From NCBI RefSeq assembly GCF_006352025.1, contig NZ_CP040936.1:992001-1056000 (forward strand): a DNA stretch of 64,000 nucleotides, given 5' to 3'. Positions 51,258-61,140 of the stretch are shown here, one piece after another; within the stretch, counting starts at the first letter, position 1, and every line of letters begins with the position of its first letter. Under the pieces are notes generated by a model. The model was not told the origin of the DNA. It saw only the letters and a list, made by a program, of their open reading frames with translations, and did not search any database. Source of the stretch: Hymenobacter sp. DG01. Its GTDB lineage: Bacteria; Bacteroidota; Bacteroidia; Cytophagales; Hymenobacteraceae. Made by a program: the position numbers and the translations under genes.

Positions 51258-52319
51258 ATGCCTTCCCTGCTGACCTGGCTGCTGCTCCCCCTGAGCTGGC
51301 TGTATGCCGGCGTAATGGCCGTGCGCAATGCGCTTTACCGAAGCGGGGTTAAGCCTTCGACGCGCTTTGCCGAAGTGCCCGTCATCAATGTAGGTAACCT
51401 GCGGGTGGGCGGCACCGGCAAAACACCGCACGTGGCCTGGGTGGTGGCCTGGCTGCAGGCCCAGGGGCAGCGGCCGGCCCTGCTGAGCCGGGGCTACGGC
51501 CGCCGCACCCGGGGCTACCGCCGCGCCACCACTGCCGATACCGCCGCCACCATCGGGGATGAGCCTCTGCAGCAGTTCCGGCACTTCGGGAGCCAGGTGG
51601 CGGTAGCCGTCAGTGAGGACCGTGTGGCGGGCATCCGGCAGCTGCTGCAGGAGGCGCCGGCCGCTACCGCCGTGGTGCTGGACGACGCCTACCAGCACCG
51701 GCGCGTGAAGCCTACCGTCAATATATTGCTGACCGAGCAGGAGCGGCCCTTTTACGAGGACTTTGTGCTGCCCGCTGGCCGCCTGCGCGAAAGCCGCGCC
51801 GGGGCCGTGCGCGCCGATGTGGTGGTAGTTACCAAGTGCCCGGCCTATTTGTCGGCCACCATCCGGCAGGAAATTGCCCGGCGCATTGAGCGCTACACCC
51901 GGCCGGCGGTGCCCGTGCTGTTTTCTTGCTACCACTACGGAGCGGCCGTACCGCTCACGGCGAAAGCACCCCCTGAGCCCGGCAGTGAGGTAGTAGTGCT
52001 GACCGGTATTGCCCAGCCCGAGCCGCTGCTGGAACACCTGCGCTCGGCCGGCTACCGGGTTGTGTACCACGCCCGCTTCCCCGACCACCACGTCTTCACC
52101 GCGGCCGAGCTTTGGGAGCTGACCGCGCAATTAGCGCCCGGCCAGAGCGTTCTGACCACGCAGAAAGACGCGGCCCGCCTGCTGGAGCCCACTCTGGCAG
52201 CAGTTGTGGCCGATATGCCCGTATTTTACATTCCAATTGAGGTCCGGTTTTTGGCCGACGGGGAAGCCCGGCTGGCCGCGCTGCTGACCCCGTACTTTCA
52301 GCCCCACGCTGTTGTCTGA
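51258..52319 (+). CDS. lpxK: Tetraacyldisaccharide 4'-kinase LpxK
   Basis: 353 residues. It phosphorylates the 4'-position of the lipid A disaccharide precursor on the inner face of the inner membrane. An N-terminal membrane-binding helix (LLLPLSWLYAGVMAVRNALY) precedes VPVINVGNLRVGGTGKTPHV with the P-loop (residues 51-56). LLSRGYGRRTRGYRRA and VVLDDAYQHRRVKP are conserved LpxK blocks (the DDxxQHRR motif holds the metal ligand). The C-terminal half has FPDHHVF and TTQKDAARL. It ends 46 bases before the putative porin start. Confidence 0.95.
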   Translation: MPSLLTWLLLPLSWLYAGVMAVRNALYRSGVKPSTRFAEVPVINVGNLRVGGTGKTPHVAWVVAWLQAQGQRPALLSRGYGRRTRGYRRATTADTAATIGDEPLQQFRHFGSQVAVAVSEDRVAGIRQLLQEAPAATAVVLDDAYQHRRVKPTVNILLTEQERPFYEDFVLPAGRLRESRAGAVRADVVVVTKCPAYLSATIRQEIARRIERYTRPAVPVLFSCYHYGAAVPLTAKAPPEPGSEVVVLTGIAQPEPLLEHLRSAGYRVVYHARFPDHHVFTAAELWELTAQLAPGQSVLTTQKDAARLLEPTLAAVVADMPVFYIPIEVRFLADGEARLAALLTPYFQPHAVV

Positions 52320-52365
52320 TCCGTTGTTGTTTTCGTTGTTGAAGGCCCCCGTGGGCCGTATTGCT

Positions 52366-54375
52366 ATGTCGGCGCCGGTTCACTGCCGGGTGCGCGTCCG
52401 TCCCTGGGTAGGGCGGGCGGCTGCGCTGCTGGCCGGACTGGGCGCGCTGTCCGGAACGGCCCAGGCCCAGATTACGGATGACTCCACCAAAGTGCGCTAC
52501 GGAGCCCATACCACCTTTATCCTGCGGGAGGCCGACGTGTTTCGGGGCGATACGCTGGGGCGCATGGTGGATACTACCCTCACGCGCCTGCCCCAGTCGC
52601 GCTACTGGACCTACGACAGCACCTACCAGCAAAACCTGGGCAACTTCGGCACGGCCTCACGCCGCCTGCTCTGGACGCCCAACACCCAACTGGGTGCCCG
52701 CCTGGGCCGTAACGTCTTCGATCAGTACGTGCGCGACGCGGCCACCATTCCCTACTACGATACCCGCTCGCCTTATACCTTCTTTCGCTTCTTTCAAGGC
52801 AACCCCTTCGAGCAGGTATTTGAGCTGTCGTACGCCCGCAGCATCAAAAAAGCATTCAACGTGGGCTTTGCCTACGAGCGGTTCGGGGCGAATAAGTATC
52901 TGGCCGACGTAAGTGGCAACCAGGCCGGACAGATGGAGCATTCCAACTTTTTGCTTTTCGTACGCTACCAGTCGCCCGATGACCGCTACCACGCCCTAGC
53001 CAACTTCAGCACGGCCCGGCACCGTGTCGTGGAGCAGGGAGGGGTGCGCCCCCTGGCTTCCGACACGCTGGATGGCGGACGGGGCCAGGTTGACTTGTCG
53101 AAGCTGTTTGATTACGAGGACGAGGAGGTGTATCTAACCAACGCCGTCAACCGCGACGACCGGGACCGAGTACGCTTAGCGCACACCTACCGCCTGCTGG
53201 GCCGGGGGCTCACCGTGTTTCATATTTTTGACTGGAGCCGCCAGCTCAACAAATACACCGATGACCGCCTGAACTTAGTACAGGGCGTTTCGGAGTTTTA
53301 CCCCAACGTGTTGCTCAGTCAGGCCACCACCGACGACCGTGCCGAGTTCCGGCAGCTGGAGAATACGGTGGGCGTAATGGGCAACAGCAACACGGTGGAA
53401 TATCGGCTCTACGGCCGGCAGCGCGCGTACTCTCTGATTACCCGCGCCAACTACGGCCAACCCGCCGTACTGCGCGAGGCCCTGCCGGAACGTGCCGACA
53501 ATCAGTTTTTTGTGGGAGGCACGGCGGCTTTTCGCTACCGGCAGTTTGCCATAGAAACGGCCGGCGAAATCCTGCCGACCCTCAATATTAAGGACAGTGA
53601 ATACTGGCTCCGAGCCGGCACCCGCCTGGGCCCGCTCAGCGGCGAGGTGCTGTCAACCAGCTACTCACCTACGCTCACCGAGCGGGAAGTAAAAGGCAAC
53701 CACTATCGCTGGCGCCAAAGCGCCGACAGCGCCGGTGTATATGGGTATCTGCACAACTTCCGCAATACCCAGGTGCAGCAGCTGCGGGTGCGGCTTTCCC
53801 GCCAGCTAGGCCGTCATTACCTGGAGCTTGTCGGGACGGTGGCCAACATCAACAACCTGATTTATTTTGATGAAGCCGGCCTGCCCCAGCAGCGCGGCGA
53901 GGCCCAGCAGCTGGCCACGCTCATGACGCGCTACCGCGTGAACGTGGGTCACTTTTACTGGGATACGCAGGCCACGTACACGGCAGGCGGGGAGGACGAA
54001 AATACCCGGGCCGCCGACAAAGGCGGAATCCGCGTGCCCCGGCTCGTCGGTGACTCCCGGCTCTACTACCAGGGATACGTGTTCCGGAAGGCATTGCTGA
54101 CCCAGATAGGCGTGCAGGGTTACTTCCAGTCGCGCTGGAAAGCCTACGACTACAGCCCCAGCACCCAGCAATTTTTCCTGCAGGACCACTTCACTATTCG
54201 CAACACACCGCTGGTGGATGTATTTCTGAGCGGTGATATCAAGACGGTGGGCGTGTTTCTGAAGATGGCCTACGTCAATCAGTTTTTGCCGCAGTCGGGC
54301 TACTTCACTACCCCCTATTACGTGGGCATGCCGCGCCGCTTCCAGTTTGGTATCCGCTGGCAGTTCTTTAACTAA
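52366..54375 (+). CDS. Putative outer membrane porin (Porin_10 family)
   Basis: 669 residues. Signal peptide ending TAQAQ, then a large beta-barrel recognisable from alternating aromatic/polar strands and the final strand RRFQFGIRWQFFN ending in aromatic residues, the usual BAM signal. The N-terminal part (WTYDSTYQQNLGNFGTASRR, FDQYVRDAATIPYYDTRSPY, FFRFFQGNPFEQVFELSYAR) is typical of the Bacteroidota putative-porin family. The transported substrate is unknown. ATG at 52366 is chosen over an upstream TTG because it gives a proper signal peptide. Probably co-transcribed with lpxK. Confidence 0.88.
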   Translation: MSAPVHCRVRVRPWVGRAAALLAGLGALSGTAQAQITDDSTKVRYGAHTTFILREADVFRGDTLGRMVDTTLTRLPQSRYWTYDSTYQQNLGNFGTASRRLLWTPNTQLGARLGRNVFDQYVRDAATIPYYDTRSPYTFFRFFQGNPFEQVFELSYARSIKKAFNVGFAYERFGANKYLADVSGNQAGQMEHSNFLLFVRYQSPDDRYHALANFSTARHRVVEQGGVRPLASDTLDGGRGQVDLSKLFDYEDEEVYLTNAVNRDDRDRVRLAHTYRLLGRGLTVFHIFDWSRQLNKYTDDRLNLVQGVSEFYPNVLLSQATTDDRAEFRQLENTVGVMGNSNTVEYRLYGRQRAYSLITRANYGQPAVLREALPERADNQFFVGGTAAFRYRQFAIETAGEILPTLNIKDSEYWLRAGTRLGPLSGEVLSTSYSPTLTEREVKGNHYRWRQSADSAGVYGYLHNFRNTQVQQLRVRLSRQLGRHYLELVGTVANINNLIYFDEAGLPQQRGEAQQLATLMTRYRVNVGHFYWDTQATYTAGGEDENTRAADKGGIRVPRLVGDSRLYYQGYVFRKALLTQIGVQGYFQSRWKAYDYSPSTQQFFLQDHFTIRNTPLVDVFLSGDIKTVGVFLKMAYVNQFLPQSGYFTTPYYVGMPRRFQFGIRWQFFN

Positions 54376-54477
54376 ATTGGGTCTTGGAGAGCTCTGGGCC
54401 CTGCCTGACGTTCTGGTGGCGCGCTTTGGCTGCCTCAACGCCAGTTAGTGCTCTAAGCTCCAAGGCCTCAACCTCCC

Positions 54478-55074
54478 ATGAAAGAGAAAACCATCCTGAA
54501 ACTGAAGTTGAACTCTGACCCCCGGTGGGTGGACATTGCCAGCAAAAACATTGTGGATATTCTGGTGGATCATGCCTACTGCGAGCAGAAAGCGGCCAGC
54601 ACCGGCATTTCACTGATTGTAAAATACCCCGAGAAAACCCGGCTGGTAGAAGAGCTGACGGCCCTGGTAGCCGAGGAGTGGGAGCACTTCACGCGGGTGC
54701 TGCAGGAACTGCGCAAGCGAGGCCACGAGCTGGGCCGCCCCCGCCGCGACGAATACGTGGTGCAGCTGATGAGCCACGTACGGAAGGGCGGGGCCCGGGA
54801 ACGGCAGCTTATGGATCAGCTGCTGGTAAGCGCTCTGATAGAGGCGCGTAGCTGCGAGCGGTTCAAGTTGTTGTGGAAGCACATTCCGGACCCCGAGCTA
54901 AGCCAGTTTTACTACGAGTTGATGGCCTCGGAAGCCGGGCACTTCGTTAGCTACGTGGATCTGGCCAAGGAGTATAGCGACCCCCAGGAGGTAGATGCTC
55001 GCCTGCAGGAACTGTTGAAAATTGAAGGAGAAATCGTGACCAATCTGCCCGTGCGCGACGACCGCATGCACTAG
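54478..55074 (+). CDS. miaE: tRNA-(ms2io6A)-hydroxylase MiaE
   Basis: 198 residues. Diiron monooxygenase that hydroxylates ms2i6A37 to ms2io6A37 in tRNA. The ferritin-like four-helix core shows the metal ligands: DHAYCEQKAA, AEEWEHFTRV, IEARSCERFKLL and SEAGHFVSY. Length and motif spacing match MiaE. Its substrate is the product of MiaB, encoded in the same window. No signal peptide. Function assignment is strong. Confidence 0.94.
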   Translation: MKEKTILKLKLNSDPRWVDIASKNIVDILVDHAYCEQKAASTGISLIVKYPEKTRLVEELTALVAEEWEHFTRVLQELRKRGHELGRPRRDEYVVQLMSHVRKGGARERQLMDQLLVSALIEARSCERFKLLWKHIPDPELSQFYYELMASEAGHFVSYVDLAKEYSDPQEVDARLQELLKIEGEIVTNLPVRDDRMH

Positions 55075-55166
55075 GCCGAAGAAATTCTGCGGGTCACTTT
55101 TTCCGGAGTGTATTACCCATGCCGGGGTAGGCCATATATTAGCCCGGCATTTTCAGGATTTACCGG

Positions 55167-55631
55167 ATGAAGAAGTTATTACTCCTTTTCTTTTTGTGGG
55201 TACCCGGCTGGGCCGCAATGGCGCAGGTGGCGGATCCGGCCACCCTTAACTTCTGTGGCGTTGACTTACCCATAACGACCGGCTGCGTGCCTGAGTCGAA
55301 GTACGCCGTACGCTGCCAAGACTACCAGATGACCTGGATGTACCTGGATTATGGCATGCTGCGCACCTTTCCCGAGCAGTTCATACAGCAGATCCAGAAA
55401 AAGAAAAAGCACCTGGAGCGGCAGCCGCTGGAGTGCACCATCCTGGGGTCCCCGGCCAAGGGGTTCCGGCTAAGCTACCCCACGGAAACGGGGGGTATGG
55501 CTTACGAGCTGATAGCCTACGGAGTAGCCAAGGGCCAACCTGTAATGGTGCAGCTTATCCTGGCGGTTGACCCCGACAAAACAGCCGATTTGCCCGAGCT
55601 ACCCCGCCAGGTTATTCAACTGACGAAGTAG
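55167..55631 (+). CDS. Secreted protein of unknown function
   Basis: 154 residues. A signal peptide (MKKLLLLFFLWVPGWAAMAQ) is followed by a compact domain with four cysteines (NFCGVDL, TTGCVPE, VRCQDY, LECTILG), probably forming two disulphides in the periplasm. There is no family I recognise. The gene is monocistronic and convergent with the GH2 gene, 26 bases apart. Confidence 0.78.
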   Translation: MKKLLLLFFLWVPGWAAMAQVADPATLNFCGVDLPITTGCVPESKYAVRCQDYQMTWMYLDYGMLRTFPEQFIQQIQKKKKHLERQPLECTILGSPAKGFRLSYPTETGGMAYELIAYGVAKGQPVMVQLILAVDPDKTADLPELPRQVIQLTK

Positions 55632-55657
55632 CCCGGGTACCAGGGCTGGGCCACCCG

Positions 55658-57502
55658 CTACCCCGCCTGCGGGGCAGTATCCTCCGGGGAAGCGCTTTTA
55701 GAGGCCAGCAGACCCTGAGGCACCGTCAGCTCGCCGCCGTGGAAGTCAATCAGGCCATTGCGTTCATCCTCGATGTTGGTAGCCTGAGTATATACGTCGC
55801 CGGCAATGGGGCGCTTGCGCAACTCTTGCTTGAACTGGCGAATGCGCTCCGTACGCTCATCGGAGCTCTGGGGACCGCCGTAATCAGCAAAGCCAAAGCC
55901 GCCCCACTCGCTGACAATCAGGGGTTTCTGGCGGCCGTAGAAGAACGGGTCGCCGATGACCAGGGGCAGTACGGCCACATTGTTCAGGTCGCCCTGCACC
56001 ATGCGGTCGAGCAGCTCCGACCAGCGTTCCAACTCCGGGGTGTACACATGCGCCGTGAGCAGGTCCGACTTCAGCCGGCCCTCCTGCGAAATGTGCTGCC
56101 ACCCATCGTTGTCCACCACCAGAAACTGCGGGTGGTTGATGTGCATATGGTGGTACATCTCCACGATGTAGCGCCGGGTTTCGGGGTTGGTGGCAATGTC
56201 CTGGGCTCCCCAGTCCTCATTATACAAGCTCCAGATGACAATGGACGGGTGCGACTCAATCAGGGCCAGCATGCGCAACAGCTCGGCCCGGTGGTTTTCC
56301 CGGCTTTTAGGGGTAGAGGAGTGGGGGCTGGGTACCTCCACCCACAGCAATAGGCCCAGCTCGTCGGCCAGGTTGTAAATGCGTGGGTCCACGCCGGCAA
56401 TGTGTACGCGCACCAGATTGCAGCCCAGGGCCTGCATGGCGTGCATATGGCGCTGCATCTCCTCGAAAGTGGCCGTGCCCGGCTGGTATAGAATGCCGTC
56501 GAGGTAAATGGGCTCGTTATTGAGGTACACGTAAGTGCCGCGCGACTCAATTTTACGCAGGCCGAAGTGCGTTTCGATTTCGGCAGAATAGCCCTCACTA
56601 TCAATTAGTTGCGCTACCAGGCGGTATAGATTCGGAGAGCCCGGGGCCCAGAGCTTGGCGCCGGCCAGCTCCATTACTACCCGCTGCTGGCGCTGGCCAG
56701 CCTCCAGGCGCAAGGGAAAATCGGCGGTGGCCAGGGGGTGGGGCGTGGAGGCTACCCGGTCATAGACCTGCAGGCGCAGCGTGTACAAGCCGGGGTCATG
56801 AATGCGGGTGGTCAGGTTGAAGCGCACCATCTGGTCCTCAATAATGCTATCTACCCCCACCCGGGAGCGGAGGCGGTTGCGCTCTACCATTTCCAGCCAT
56901 ACGCTGCGCACGGCGCCCGTGTAGGTCTGGTACCAGATGCCGCCGCGCTTGTACACGTGCGACTCCTGCTTGCCCCGGGTAGTGTCGGCATCCATGGTAT
57001 CCACAATGCGCACTGTCAGGCGGTTAACGGGGCGCAGGTGTTCTTCGCGCAGCTCAAACGAGAAGGAGGTGTACTCTCCGTAGTGCACCTGCTCGCCCTC
57101 GATGGTGTTGAGCAGAAAGCCGTTAAGCCACACGCGGGTTTCGTAGCCGCAGGCCCCAAAGGTTAATTGGAATAGGGAGTGCGTCCCATCGTCGCCTCGC
57201 TCAGGCAGGGGAAACTCCCGCTCGTACCACACCACTACTTTGTCCTGCCAGCGGGGGGCATCGGGTTGGCCTTGGGCCATGTGCTCTTCCACCGAGCCGG
57301 GCCAATTGGCAGTTTGCTGATAGTTATGCGCCAGATACCAGCCGTCGCGCAGCCCCGTATCGTCGGGGTCCACGGCAAAGCGCCATTCGCCATCCAGGAG
57401 CAGGTAGTTATTGGAGCGCAGAACCGCACGCGGCAGCGGGTTGGTCGTCCGGACGTCGTTCTGAGTAGTGGAGAAGCCGTAGTTAGAGGCGGGGGAAGGC
57501 AT
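55658..57502 (-). CDS. Glycoside hydrolase family 2 protein, beta-glucuronidase-like
   Basis: 614 residues. The GH2 layout is complete: jelly-roll sugar-binding domain (LDGEWRFAVDPDDTGL), immunoglobulin-like middle domain, and TIM barrel. The acid/base glutamate is Glu429 in SLYNEDWG and the nucleophile is Glu532 in VSEWGGFGF. No signal peptide is evident, so it may be cytoplasmic. Beta-glucuronidase, -galactosidase or -mannosidase activity cannot be separated by eye; the length and NEDWG/SEWGG motifs are closest to the glucuronidase-like group. No polysaccharide-utilisation genes (SusCD) are adjacent. Confidence 0.9.
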   Translation of the reverse strand: MPSPASNYGFSTTQNDVRTTNPLPRAVLRSNNYLLLDGEWRFAVDPDDTGLRDGWYLAHNYQQTANWPGSVEEHMAQGQPDAPRWQDKVVVWYEREFPLPERGDDGTHSLFQLTFGACGYETRVWLNGFLLNTIEGEQVHYGEYTSFSFELREEHLRPVNRLTVRIVDTMDADTTRGKQESHVYKRGGIWYQTYTGAVRSVWLEMVERNRLRSRVGVDSIIEDQMVRFNLTTRIHDPGLYTLRLQVYDRVASTPHPLATADFPLRLEAGQRQQRVVMELAGAKLWAPGSPNLYRLVAQLIDSEGYSAEIETHFGLRKIESRGTYVYLNNEPIYLDGILYQPGTATFEEMQRHMHAMQALGCNLVRVHIAGVDPRIYNLADELGLLLWVEVPSPHSSTPKSRENHRAELLRMLALIESHPSIVIWSLYNEDWGAQDIATNPETRRYIVEMYHHMHINHPQFLVVDNDGWQHISQEGRLKSDLLTAHVYTPELERWSELLDRMVQGDLNNVAVLPLVIGDPFFYGRQKPLIVSEWGGFGFADYGGPQSSDERTERIRQFKQELRKRPIAGDVYTQATNIEDERNGLIDFHGGELTVPQGLLASKSASPEDTAPQAG

Positions 57503-57573
57503 AACAGCAACGTTGGTGTGAATGCTACAAACGATTTTAGCGCGGGGCTGGATACCTGTGCCAACAGATAAAA

Positions 57574-57610
57574 TAAAAAAACCTCCCCGCCCCGAAGCGG
57601 CAGGAAGGTT
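57574..57610 (-). terminator. Terminator of the gene at 57647
   Basis: AACCTTCCTGCC pairs with GGCGGGGAGGTT on the minus strand (two G-T pairs), followed by seven T residues. Confidence 0.78.
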
Positions 57611-57646
57611 CGTAATAGCGGGCCGAGCAGCGCAATAGCCTATGGC

Positions 57647-58924
57647 TTAAGTCTTTTGCTTTTTCTTCTTAGCCGCCGGGAACAGAATGTTGTTCAGGAT
57701 AAGCCGGTAGCCGGGAGAGTTGGGATGCAGAGCCAGATCGGTGGGCTCTTCCTCCACAAAGTGCTGATAGTCCTCGGGGTCGTGGCCGCCGTAGAAAGTC
57801 CAGGTGCCTTTGCCCAGCGTGCCATGCATGTAACGGACCTCGCCGGAAGCCTTGTTGTCGCCCATTACCACCACATCAGGTTTCACCAGCGACTTGCGAA
57901 AGGCCGTGGTTTGGCCCATAAAGCCCTTGATGGTGCGCTCGTGGTCCTGGGTGAGCATAGTGGGCACCGGGTCGTACTTGGCCGAGAAAGTGAAGAGCTG
58001 GAAATAATCGTTGTCTTCGTACACGCGCCGCTCCCGCGGGTCCATGTCAATATCGGAGTACTCATACTCCAGCGGGTCGCGCACCAGATGAAAGTTCTGG
58101 AAAGCCAGGGTGCGGTTGAAGTTGAGTTTTTGCTGGGCCTGGGGGTCGGCCGGGTCGCCATCGTACATGCTTTCCACCATGTCCAGGCCAAGCCCGGCCA
58201 GAGCAATATCATAGGAGTCGGTGGCCGAGCACATGGCAAACTGAAAGCCCCCGCCGGCAATGAATTCCTGCATTTTTACCACCACGGCGGCCTTCATCTG
58301 GCTTACCTTCGCAAAGCCGTTGCGCTTGGCCGTAGCCTCGGACTCGCGCTGCTGCTGCTGGTACCAGGGCCGGCCGCTGTAGCTGCGGTAAAATTTGCCG
58401 TACTGCCCCGTGAAATCCTCGTGGTGCAGGTGCAGCCAGTCGTACTTGGGCAGGTCACCGCGCAGTACCTCGTCGTCGTAAATCTGGGTATAGGGAATTT
58501 CGGCGTAGGCCAGCACCAGCGTTACCGCATCGTCCCAGGGTTGCTTGCCCTTGGGCGTGTACACGGCAATTTTGGGCACTTTCTCCAGCTTCATCACGTC
58601 CATGTTGGCGTTGGGGTCGGCTATTTCCGAAAGGATGCTGGTGTACTGGGCCTCACTGATCACCTGGTAGGTTACCCCGCGCACGGCCAACTCATTTTCA
58701 GCCCCCGGCGCCACCGCGCAGGCAAAGGCTCCGCCCCGGTAATTCAGCAGCCAGTCAACCTCCACCTGCTTGCCCAGCAGCCAGTAGGCCGCCCCGTACG
58801 CCTTCAGGTGCTCCTTCTGGGTGTTATCCATCGGGATGAAGATGTGGTTGGCCCAAGCCGCAAGCGGCCGCAATACGGCCGTTGCCAGCAACAGAAACAG
58901 CGCAAACAAACGAGGAAAGGTCAT
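57647..58924 (-). CDS. Secreted Bacteroidota protein usually mislabelled asparagine synthetase B
   Basis: 425 residues. The signal peptide (RLFALFLLLATAVLRPLAAWA) is followed by NHIFIPMDNTQKEHLKAYGA, a block known to me from Bacteroidota proteins annotated asparagine synthetase B. No N-terminal glutaminase Cys, no ATP-pyrophosphatase SGGxDS loop and no AsnB domain are visible, so that label is not supported. It reads more like a GATase1-type/DUF4159-related fold (YDWLHLHHEDFTGQYGKF, GGGFQFAMCSATDSYDIALAG, WTFYGGHDPEDYQHFV). The Cys in FAMCSAT followed by YGGHDPED could form a catalytic or binding site (inference). Divergent from the MacB-type permease. Confidence 0.8.
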   Translation of the reverse strand: MTFPRLFALFLLLATAVLRPLAAWANHIFIPMDNTQKEHLKAYGAAYWLLGKQVEVDWLLNYRGGAFACAVAPGAENELAVRGVTYQVISEAQYTSILSEIADPNANMDVMKLEKVPKIAVYTPKGKQPWDDAVTLVLAYAEIPYTQIYDDEVLRGDLPKYDWLHLHHEDFTGQYGKFYRSYSGRPWYQQQQRESEATAKRNGFAKVSQMKAAVVVKMQEFIAGGGFQFAMCSATDSYDIALAGLGLDMVESMYDGDPADPQAQQKLNFNRTLAFQNFHLVRDPLEYEYSDIDMDPRERRVYEDNDYFQLFTFSAKYDPVPTMLTQDHERTIKGFMGQTTAFRKSLVKPDVVVMGDNKASGEVRYMHGTLGKGTWTFYGGHDPEDYQHFVEEEPTDLALHPNSPGYRLILNNILFPAAKKKKQKT

Positions 58925-58997
58925 ACTAAGAAAGGCCAAAAGCAGAACCACCCACCGCCGGGCCGCTACTGCGGCCCGGCCCCAGGCAAGTTCATGA

Positions 58998-59026
58998 AAT
59001 TCGAAAAATCCGTCTGAATCCGTGCT
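58998..59026 (+). repeat. ACGGATT-type intergenic repeat, copy 3 (partial)
   Basis: CGAAAAATCCGTCTGAATCCG resembles the core of the repeats at 37247 and 37608. It lies in the divergent gap before the permease gene. Confidence 0.45.
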
Positions 59027-59165
59027 TCTAAAGGTACTAAATGCCGGTGGGAGTTTACGTGAAACCGCTTACCTTGCACGGCTGGTTGCTGGTGCCCCTC
59101 TGCCCCACGGGCGGGTTTCCCTCGGCTCCGGCTCTACGCTTCCGCGCCTACCTGCCGCCCGCCCT

Positions 59166-60404
59166 ATGCATCTGCTGGAAAACATCAAAGAGGCTTTTCG
59201 TTCCATCAAAAGCAATATGCTGCGCACCATTCTCACGGCCCTGATCGTGAGTATTGGCATCATGTCGCTGGTAGGAATTCTGACGGCCATCGACGTGATG
59301 AAGTCTTCCTTGAACCAAACGTTTGCCAGCCTGGGGGCCAACTCCTTTGAAATGAAGGCCAAAGGTTACAACAACCGCTCCCGGCGGGGTGGGGTAAAAG
59401 GCAAAGTGTACCCTCCCATAACGCTGCTGCAGGCCAAAAAGTACAAGCAAACTCTCGGCGATGAGGCCCAGGTAGGGGTGTCGGCCTTTATTTCAGGCGC
59501 AACGGAGGTGAAAGCCAACGGCCAGAAAACCAATCCCAATATTCAGGTGGTGGCCGGCGACGAAAACTACCTGCGCATTCAGAGCTACAACCTGGGCACT
59601 GGCCGCACGTTTTCGCCCCTGGAGCTGGAAAATGGCACCAACGTAGCCATTATTGGCTCCGAGATAAAGGACAAGCTTTACCCCACCGGCAGCGCCCTCA
59701 ACAACTACGTGTATCTGATGGGCCGACGGTTTCTGGTGGTAGGCGTGCTGGAGAAAAGCGGCAGCAGCGGGCAGGGTGGCGGCGCCGACCGACTGGTGCT
59801 GATTCCGCTGGAAACCGGCAACCAGCTGCCCCGCCAGCGCGAGCTGACCTTCGACGTGAAAACGGCCACCACCAACCCCGGCGAGCTAAACTACCTTACG
59901 GGCCAGGCCACAGGCATTATGCGAGCCGTGCGCCACGATGCGCTGGGTCAGGAAGACAGCTTCGAGGTAGAGCGCTCTGATTCGCTGGCAGCCAAGCTGG
60001 ATCAGCTGTCGGGCGGCCTTAAAACCGGCGGCTTTCTGGTGGGCTTTATTACCTTGCTCGGGGCCAGCATTGCCCTGATGAACATCATGATGGTGTCCGT
60101 GACGGAGCGCACCCGCGAAATCGGTATCCGCAAGGCGCTCGGTGCGACCTCCTTTCAGATCCGGCAGCAGTTCCTCATCGAGGCTATTGTTATCTGCGTG
60201 ATGGGCGGGTTGCTGGGCATTCTGCTGGGGGTAGGCGGGGGCAATCTGCTGACATTATTTATGGATCAGGGCGGCTTTATCGTGCCCTGGCTCTGGATGA
60301 CGCTGGGCCTGCTGATCTGCGTAACGGTGGGGCTGGCCTCGGGCTACTATCCGGCCAGCAAAGCCGCCGCCCTGGACCCCATCGAGTCGCTGCGGTTTGA
60401 GTAG
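59166..60404 (+). CDS. ABC transporter permease, MacB/FtsX type
   Basis: 412 residues. One N-terminal membrane helix ([21 protein letters not shown]), a large periplasmic MacB_PCD domain (about 45-285), then the FtsX domain with three membrane segments, including [33 protein letters not shown], the classic coupling segment. Such permeases are mechanotransmission-type transporters for lipoproteins, peptides or drugs. No ATPase or membrane-fusion partner is adjacent. ATG at 59166 is supported by the [17 protein letters not shown] start typical of the family. It may be regulated together with the divergent gene at 57647. Confidence 0.91.
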   Translation: MHLLENIKEAFRSIKSNMLRTILTALIVSIGIMSLVGILTAIDVMKSSLNQTFASLGANSFEMKAKGYNNRSRRGGVKGKVYPPITLLQAKKYKQTLGDEAQVGVSAFISGATEVKANGQKTNPNIQVVAGDENYLRIQSYNLGTGRTFSPLELENGTNVAIIGSEIKDKLYPTGSALNNYVYLMGRRFLVVGVLEKSGSSGQGGGADRLVLIPLETGNQLPRQRELTFDVKTATTNPGELNYLTGQATGIMRAVRHDALGQEDSFEVERSDSLAAKLDQLSGGLKTGGFLVGFITLLGASIALMNIMMVSVTERTREIGIRKALGATSFQIRQQFLIEAIVICVMGGLLGILLGVGGGNLLTLFMDQGGFIVPWLWMTLGLLICVTVGLASGYYPASKAAALDPIESLRFE

Positions 60405-61111
60405 AATAGGAGGGGTAGGCAGCAGGGCGCCCTTCGGCTGACCAATTGTGCTCTTACTTGTTTGGCGTCTGAGTAGAACCGAGGGTAGGTCCTGATGCCG
60501 CATTAGCGGGACGCGACTATTGAACGCCCGTAATTTGCCGTTGTTGATACGGGCCCGCGAGTTATTCGGATGGCGCCTCGGGCAGTCGTATCAGCCGCAA
60601 CATCTGCCCGACGCTCGTCCGGTCCGGAAGATATTTTCACCTCGGAAGCTGACGCACACCACACCACGGCGACTTCGTAAAGCGGTTTCTAAAGAGAGGT
60701 TGATGTAGGAATGCCAGCGCAGCAGACCGAGCAAGTGCTGAGCGCTTCGGAACTCTGGCATAAGCAGCCTGGAGGCGACCCTCAGCTCTTGGCGCATTTC
60801 TTCAAAGTCAATCAAGACCGGGCCGTTACCCACGTCTTAAGACGGCCGGCATACCTTTTATTCAGGAGTAGTAGGGCATGCAGTAATACTGCAGATTATA
60901 ACCAGAGCCGCTTCCTTCCAAGCAAACGGCCTGGCTGCCGGATAGGAGAGAGGGGAGAAACAGCTAGGGTTCCGCTTGAGTACTTTCTGGCCCGATCTAT
61001 ACTCCGACGGGATTTATAGCGCTCCACGAAATATTGTGGCTAAGTTTCTTCTGAAAAAAAACTGTGAGGAAGATGGGAAGGTCTGCATAGCAGAAAATCA
61101 AAGAACTGTTA
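60405..61111. other. Gene-poor stretch before the second HTH gene
   Basis: Several short frames exist on both strands (for example 60520-60708, 60711-61019, 60591-60833) but none has a recognisable family, promoter or signal peptide. The DNA may hold decayed genes. GC falls sharply after about 61010. Confidence 0.45.
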
Positions 61112-61119
61112 TACATTTG
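61112..61119 (+). promoter_or_regulatory. -7 box TACATTTG for the HTH protein at 61141
   Basis: The same octamer and nearly the same distance to ATG (29 bases) as for the paralogue at 4730. Confidence 0.65.
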
Positions 61120-61140
61120 CACAAAATACCATTTGAGTAT

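Noticed and set aside
60591..60833. Minus-strand 80-codon frame starting MGNGPVLIDFEEMRQELRVA
   Set aside because: Plausible amino acid composition but no known domain, GTG start only and no promoter; could be a decayed gene.
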